The notes under the pieces: generated by a model
Databases searched by the model: none
What the model saw: only the letters and a program-made list of their open reading frames with translations
What the model was told of the DNA's origin: nothing
Shown: positions 60,083 through 64,000 of the stretch, one piece after another
Numbering within the stretch: position 1 is the first letter of the stretch
How the letters are laid out: each line of letters opens with the position of its first letter
Origin: Mycobacterium seoulense
GTDB lineage: Bacteria > Actinomycetota > Actinomycetes > Mycobacteriales > Mycobacteriaceae
Reading direction: 5' to 3'
Length of the DNA stretch: 64,000 bases
NCBI RefSeq assembly: GCF_010731595.1
Contig: NZ_AP022582.1
Coordinates: 1,178,001 to 1,242,000 of the forward strand
Translations under genes and position numbers: made by a program

Positions 60083-61778
60083 GGGCCCCCGCCTTTACCC
60101 GCCGGCCGGCCGGGGCGTCGCGGCGGATCTTCCCGGTCGCCATCCGCTCGGCCAGCCGCGAGGCCAGCGCCATGATCGTCAGTGCCGGGTTCGCCGAGCC
60201 CTGCGTCGGGCACACCGAGCCGTCGGCGAGGAACAGGTTCGGCACGCCCCACACCCGGTGGTCTGAGTCGACGACGGAGTTGTCCGGCCGGGTGCCCATC
60301 CGGGCGCCCCCGATGAGGTGGGCGAAACGCTCGATGGTCAGCACGTCCTGGGCGCCGGAGGCGTGCAGGATGTCGCCGATCACCTTGGTGGAGTAGGCCA
60401 TGTTGGCCTTGTCGTTGTCGCACAGCGTGTAGTCGAACCGGGCGACGGGGATGCCGTACGGGTCGGTTTCCCGGGCCAGGGTGACCCGGTTGTCCGGCAG
60501 CGGCAACAGCTCGTTGAGCACGCCGATGGTCGCCCAGTGGTTGTAGTCGCGCATGTACTCGCGTAACGCGCGGCCCCAATGCCCGTCGGCCAGCACGTGT
60601 TCGGCCCACCCGATGGGCAGCGGCGACACGGTCTGGATGGAGAAGCCGCGGGCGAACCCGCGCGACGGGTCGGTCTCGTAGAACTGCTCCGAGGACACCT
60701 CCGGGGGAGGGGCCTTGTACATCCGGACCTCGTCGGCCCACCGGCCCGCGGACTGCGTGGCGCCCTGCACCATCACGTAGCGGCCGACCTGGTCTTCGTT
60801 GTTGCCCAAGCCGTTCGGGAAGCGTTCGCTCGCCGAGTTCAGCAGCAGGCGCGGCGTTTCGATGGAATACCCGGCGATGGCGACGACCTTGGCCCGCTGC
60901 AGCCGTTCGGTGCCGCCGGCCTCGTCGTAGTAGACCACGCCGCGTGCGGCCCCGTTCTCGTCGAGCTCGACGCGGGCCGCCATGCAGTTGGCCCGGATCT
61001 CCACGGCGTGCGCCAGCGCGTCGGGCAGGTGCGTGACGTAGGGGCTGGCCTTGGCGTTGACCTTGCAGCCCTGCAGGCAGTAACCGCGGTAGATGCAGTG
61101 CGGGCGGTTGCCGAAGGTGCCGTTGACGATGCCGACGGGCCCGACCCGCATCTCGATGCCGAGCCGCATCGCGCCCCGCCACAGCTTGGCGGCCGCACCC
61201 GAAATCGGGTGCGGTGAAAAGGAATACCGATGCGGGTAGCCCCAGGGCCAGTTCTGCCCGGCCACCGGCAGCTCGAGCTCGATCCGCTCGTAGTGGGGGC
61301 GGATGTCCTCGTAGCGGATCGGCCAGTCCGCGCCGACCCCGTCGAGGGTGTGGGTGTGAAAATCGCTGGGATGGAACCGCGGGGTGTAGCCGGCGTAGTG
61401 GACCATCGAGCCGCCCACCCCGCGCCCGGAGTTGTTCTTGCCCAACTCAATTGGATCCTCGCCGCCGATGATGCGCTTTTGCGTCCAGTACAGGGCGTGC
61501 GAACCCGCCTCGTCGGACACCCAGTCCTCGTCCGGGTGCCAGAACGGGCCCGCCTCGAGGATTACCACCCGCCAGCCGGCCCGCGCGAGGCGCTGGGCGA
61601 GCACCGATCCGCCGGCACCCGCGCCGACGACCACCAGGTCGACCTCGTCGTCGTCGCGGTAGCGTTGCATCGTTTTTTCGCCGGGCAGGTCGCGCGAGTG
61701 CACGTCGAGCAGGAACCGCGATTCGTTGTCCCTGGGCCCGACCGCTCCCTTGAGCAGTCCGCGGGGTCGGTCGCCCAT
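60075..61778 (-). CDS. GMC-family FAD oxidoreductase (gluconate/glucose dehydrogenase-type large subunit)
   Basis: 567 aa. FAD-binding Rossmann motif VVGAGAGGSVLAQRLA (GxGxxG at 52-57), the GGxxxHYAGYTPRF loop, RGYCLQGCKVNAKAS with two cysteines as in gluconate 2-dehydrogenase flavoproteins, catalytic-end block HLIGGARMGTRPDNSVVD and C-terminal TQGSANPALTIMALASRLAE. With the adjoining subunit 3-like gene it resembles the membrane-linked gluconate 2-dehydrogenase or glucose-type dehydrogenases that pass electrons to the respiratory chain. No Tat signal is visible. A cytochrome subunit gene is not present. ATG at 61778 shares a base with the upstream TGA; GTG at 61781 is possible. Confidence 0.9.
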   Translation of the reverse strand: MGDRPRGLLKGAVGPRDNESRFLLDVHSRDLPGEKTMQRYRDDDEVDLVVVGAGAGGSVLAQRLARAGWRVVILEAGPFWHPDEDWVSDEAGSHALYWTQKRIIGGEDPIELGKNNSGRGVGGSMVHYAGYTPRFHPSDFHTHTLDGVGADWPIRYEDIRPHYERIELELPVAGQNWPWGYPHRYSFSPHPISGAAAKLWRGAMRLGIEMRVGPVGIVNGTFGNRPHCIYRGYCLQGCKVNAKASPYVTHLPDALAHAVEIRANCMAARVELDENGAARGVVYYDEAGGTERLQRAKVVAIAGYSIETPRLLLNSASERFPNGLGNNEDQVGRYVMVQGATQSAGRWADEVRMYKAPPPEVSSEQFYETDPSRGFARGFSIQTVSPLPIGWAEHVLADGHWGRALREYMRDYNHWATIGVLNELLPLPDNRVTLARETDPYGIPVARFDYTLCDNDKANMAYSTKVIGDILHASGAQDVLTIERFAHLIGGARMGTRPDNSVVDSDHRVWGVPNLFLADGSVCPTQGSANPALTIMALASRLAERMATGKIRRDAPAGRRVKAGARG

Positions 61779-62524
61779 CACAGCTCACCGCGCTGCACCA
61801 CGCGGACCGGGTCCTCGTCCGTCGCGCCCCTCGTCTCGAACGGTTCGCGCGCCGCGGCGTCCCCGGTCGCACCGCCCAGGCGCATGAACCCGCGCGGGTA
61901 GGCCGGGCCGCCGAAACCGATCTCGTTCCACGCCCACGGATGGGAGTAGAACCCGGACAACACCATTCGCATGCACACCGACCACGCGCGTTTGACGTTC
62001 AGGCGCTCCCAGGTTCCGCCCTCCAAGCGGCCGTCGGAGAACCGGTCGATGATCGCCTCGCGCGTGTCGGGCTCGGCGGCGGCGAACGAGTCCTTGCCGT
62101 AGCGGCTCGACGCGGTCTCGTCGAGCGCGCGCAGCACCAGCCGCCAGGTGTCGCGGTCGTCGGGCATGTCGGCGTACTGGTAGCCGTCGAGCCGGCCGTC
62201 GGCGAGCTTGGAGTCGACGGACTCGGCCACCGGCACGCGCGGCTCGGTGTCCTGGGCCAGCACCGTGTCGCAGAACGCGCGCAGACACGGCTCCTCTTCC
62301 GCTGTGAAGAACCGCAGCGGGCCGGGCGGCTCCAGCCGCGCCAACACCACTTTCTTGGTGGCCCGGTCCCAGGTGTCGGTCGTCTCGAGCACGTCGAAAT
62401 CCGGGTACCGGCCGATCATTTGGGGGGTGACTCCCCGGCGTTGTCGGGGGAGCCAGGACGGGTGCGGCGGCTTGCGATCGGGTCGCAGGTTCGGCAGGTG
62501 GTCGGGGCGTGTGGTGTCGGCCAT
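61778..62524 (-). CDS. Gluconate 2-dehydrogenase subunit 3-like protein
   Basis: 248 aa. The segment RFFTAEEEPCLRAFCDTVLA followed by PVAESVDSKLADG, and a later AWSVCMRMVLSGFYSHPWAW then GFGGPAYPRGF, match the subunit 3 fold that accompanies GMC flavoproteins. The family normally has an N-terminal Tat signal; this protein instead has a Pro/Arg-rich cytosolic-looking N-terminus (LPNLRPDRKPPHPSWLPRQR). ATG at 62524 is 5 bp after the membrane-protein stop. It is the chaperone or small subunit expected to be needed for the GMC enzyme encoded next. Confidence 0.85.
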   Translation of the reverse strand: MADTTRPDHLPNLRPDRKPPHPSWLPRQRRGVTPQMIGRYPDFDVLETTDTWDRATKKVVLARLEPPGPLRFFTAEEEPCLRAFCDTVLAQDTEPRVPVAESVDSKLADGRLDGYQYADMPDDRDTWRLVLRALDETASSRYGKDSFAAAEPDTREAIIDRFSDGRLEGGTWERLNVKRAWSVCMRMVLSGFYSHPWAWNEIGFGGPAYPRGFMRLGGATGDAAAREPFETRGATDEDPVRVVQRGEL

Positions 62525-62529
62525 CGCGC

Positions 62530-63009
62530 TCAGCCCCGGAACCGCTCGCGCCGCAGGATGGAGGCCAGCAGCCCCATCCCGCCGACCATGCACATCAGCC
62601 CGGGCGCCGCGATCGGTGGGCCCATGGGCACGTTGTAGGACGCGTTCTTCCATCCGCCCGGCTTGCGTGCCACCCCGCGCGCGTGCAGGTACTCGCCCAT
62701 GAGGCCGTTGGCCGTGTAGACGCCCGCCGTGATCGGCAGCCACAGCTTGGCCCAGCGTCGCGAGAACACCCCGCCGATTCCCGCGACGACCACGGGCGGG
62801 GTGACCACGATCGGGCTCCACATCCATTTGTTGCCGAAACTGGCTTTGTAGTGCTCGAAATAGATTTCGGCCGTGGTGACCAGGGCCGCCATGGCCGTCA
62901 GCCCGGACAGCGAGCGTTCGAAGCGCCCGTGCGCGACGTCATACAACGCCCGCTCGCCCAACAGCATGGCCTCGTGCTTGCGCCTTCCACCGTTGCCTAA
63001 CAACAACAT
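62530..63009 (-). CDS. Membrane protein of unknown function, first gene of the sugar-oxidation operon
   Basis: 159 aa; I do not recognise a named family. Hydrophobic segments near residues ~36-50 (SLSGLTAMAALVTTAE), ~64-82 (SPIVVTPPVVVAGIGGVFS), ~88-103 (LWLPITAGVYTANGLM) and ~132-152 (PIAAPGLMCMVGGMGLLASI) give about four membrane spans. An N-terminal basic stretch (GNGGRRKHEAM) precedes them. ATG at 63009 has the strong upstream GGAAGGG. The position next to subunit 3 and GMC genes suggests it anchors the flavoprotein or hands its electrons on, but no haem-binding CxxCH or quinone motif is visible. Confidence 0.75.
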   Translation of the reverse strand: MLLLGNGGRRKHEAMLLGERALYDVAHGRFERSLSGLTAMAALVTTAEIYFEHYKASFGNKWMWSPIVVTPPVVVAGIGGVFSRRWAKLWLPITAGVYTANGLMGEYLHARGVARKPGGWKNASYNVPMGPPIAAPGLMCMVGGMGLLASILRRERFRG

Positions 63010-63406
63010 TGGTTTCCCTTCCTGGCTCGTTGGTCCATGTGCGTCAGCCGATCGATTACGCGCACTGATCTACGCGGAGATACGGGATGTATTGCGAGGC
63101 ACGAACTGTCGGGATAGCCTGCCGCTCCGGTGGCCGCGCACCGAGAATGTCGGCCGCCGTCTTACCCATGCGTCACCTCACTCCCGACACGAAACACGCT
63201 CAGGCAGCCAGCGCGAGGACCGCCCAGAGAACTGGCATGCGCCCAGCTGCGTGTTTCAACCGAGGTGGCCCCGACGGCCCGTCGTGACCGAAGCGCATCC
63301 GGTGCGTACCCGATTCCTGCCGGCGTAAACAGTTCGATCGGTGTCGGGTTGGCGATCCTCGCGCCTCTCAGTGATGTTGTCGGTGGGGCGTCCTACTATC
63401 GAACCT
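63010..63406. other. Intergenic region between the sugar-oxidation operon and the 13E12 gene
   Basis: About 400 bp separate the divergent operon start (63009) and the DUF222 gene (63407). The left side must hold the promoter of the minus-strand operon, though no -10/-35 pair stands out. The right edge holds the SOS box. Short ORFs here lack codon bias and homology and are not called. No repeat, tRNA or attachment site was seen. Confidence 0.5.
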
Positions 63407-63414
63407 ATGTTCGA
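63399..63414. promoter_or_regulatory. SOS box (LexA operator) overlapping the 13E12 start codon
   Basis: TCGAAC-CTAT-GTTCGA is a perfect match to the mycobacterial SOS box TCGAAC-N4-GTTCGA. The ATG at 63407-63409 lies inside it, so LexA bound here would block initiation at or near the start. Several M. tuberculosis 13E12-family genes have such boxes and are induced by DNA damage. Confidence 0.9.
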
Positions 63415-64000
63415 GTATGCCTACGCTTCGCGGTCGACGCCGGAGTCGGCGGCGGTGCTGGCTCGGGTGCGGGAAGCGGGTCGCGCGGAGGCGCGGGCGG
63501 CCGCGGAACGTCTTGTGGCAGTCGGGGACTTGCTGGTGTTGCGCTGCCGCGATACCGGCGAGCGGGCGGACTGGGCGGCCGACGCGTGGGCCGCGGTCGC
63601 CGGGCAAGTCGGCGCGGCGTTGGGCTGCAGTCTGGCGGTCGCGCATACCCACTTGCGCCATGCGATGGCGATGCGCGAGCGGCTGCCGCAGGTCGGCGCG
63701 GCGTTTCAGGCGGGCGACCTGGACTATCGGGCTTTTCAGACGATCGTGTTCCGCACCGACTTGATCACCGACCCCGACGTCATGGCGCGGGTGGATGCCC
63801 GGCTGGCGGCGCTGCTGTCGCGGCGCCCGTCGCTGACCCGGGCGGGCCTGAGCGCGGCGGTGGATCGCGTGGTGGCGCTGGTGGATGCCGACGCGGTGCG
63901 CCGGGCCAGGGAGGCGATCGCGGATCGGTTTGTGGATGTGCAGGCCAACGAGTCGGGGATGGCGTGGCTGACCGGCAGCCTGTTCGGCGCTGACGGGCAT
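63407..64000 (+). CDS. 13E12-repeat/DUF222 family protein (3' end outside window)
   Basis: The frame is open from ATG 63407 to the last base (198 codons), beginning MFEYAYASRSTPESAAVLAR. It matches the DUF222 domain of mycobacterial 13E12-repeat (REP13E12) proteins: AAAERLVAVGDLLVLRCRDT, LRHAMAMRERLPQVGAAFQA and DLDYRAFQTIVFRTDLITDP are typical. Full-length members usually end in an HNH nuclease domain, not visible here. Function is unproven, but the family is linked to DNA damage and mobile repeats. The start lies inside a perfect SOS box, so LexA control is expected. No Shine-Dalgarno is present; a leaderless or near-leaderless message is possible. Confidence 0.9.
   Translation, partial: MFEYAYASRSTPESAAVLARVREAGRAEARAAAERLVAVGDLLVLRCRDTGERADWAADAWAAVAGQVGAALGCSLAVAHTHLRHAMAMRERLPQVGAAFQAGDLDYRAFQTIVFRTDLITDPDVMARVDARLAALLSRRPSLTRAGLSAAVDRVVALVDADAVRRAREAIADRFVDVQANESGMAWLTGSLFGADGH

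Noticed and set aside
62345..62365. TTTCTTGGTGGC similarity to the 56-bp repeat unit
   Set aside because: It is only a 12-bp match inside a coding frame (TKKVVLAR) and the rest of the unit is absent.
63130..63993. 287-codon plus-strand ORF at the right edge
   Set aside because: It is Gly/Arg-rich and out of frame with the clear DUF222 protein that starts at 63407 and runs off the window.

Overview
The window is high-GC actinobacterial chromosome. Gene content and order match the Mycobacterium tuberculosis stretch from uvrB (Rv1633) to the pks10-pks11 cluster (Rv1660-Rv1665) and the macrolide-type ABC protein (Rv1667c/Rv1668c). It is not M. tuberculosis. The PE17 and PE_PGRS30 positions are empty, pks8/pks17 and Rv1667c/Rv1668c are each one intact gene, no cyp139A1 lies beside pks11, and a sensor kinase and a sugar-oxidation operon are present. 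A slow-growing non-tuberculous mycobacterium fits best; the species cannot be fixed from sequence reading alone. Homology statements come from recalled family knowledge, not from searches.

Layout. 1-9543: nucleotide excision repair (5'-truncated uvrB, uvrA) with an MFS exporter, a LAM-capping-type mannosyltransferase, a universal stress protein and a metallo-beta-lactamase-fold hydrolase. Three exact 56-bp repeats fill the gap between the last two, which are convergent. 9551-16926 (minus strand): lysX, an esterase-fold membrane protein, two small proteins and a PknH-type kinase. 16927-19471: infC-rpmI-rplT-tsnR, with a terminator-like hairpin in the leader, an ATC start for infC and an apparent CTG start for tsnR. 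19458-22440: a DUF2236 protein behind a palindrome-covered promoter, an adenylyl cyclase and a rhomboid-like membrane protein. 22561-26102: pheST. 26128-34580: an ARG box followed by the complete argCJBDFRGH operon, mostly joined by 4-bp stop/start overlaps.

34686-52794: polyketide cluster pks10 (type III), pks7 and pks8/17 (complete reducing type I modules), pks9 and pks11 (type III). Pks9 has no N-terminal docking helix, and its KS active-site Cys is replaced by Gln. It therefore reads as a decarboxylating (KSQ) loading module. The docking ends suggest the order Pks9, then Pks8/17, then Pks7, which reverses the gene order. There is no thioesterase, so a type III enzyme may take the acyl chain off the line.

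52800-63009 (minus strand): an SGNH hydrolase, an intact ABC-F protein, a PAS-ANTAR regulator, and a six-gene run (membrane protein, gluconate-dehydrogenase subunit 3-like protein, GMC oxidoreductase, GH15 glucoamylase/trehalase, SDR, mandelate-racemase-type dehydratase) that looks like a sugar or sugar-acid oxidation pathway. The window ends in a 3'-truncated 13E12/DUF222 gene whose start codon lies inside a perfect mycobacterial SOS box. No tRNA, rRNA, CRISPR array, IS element or prophage was seen.
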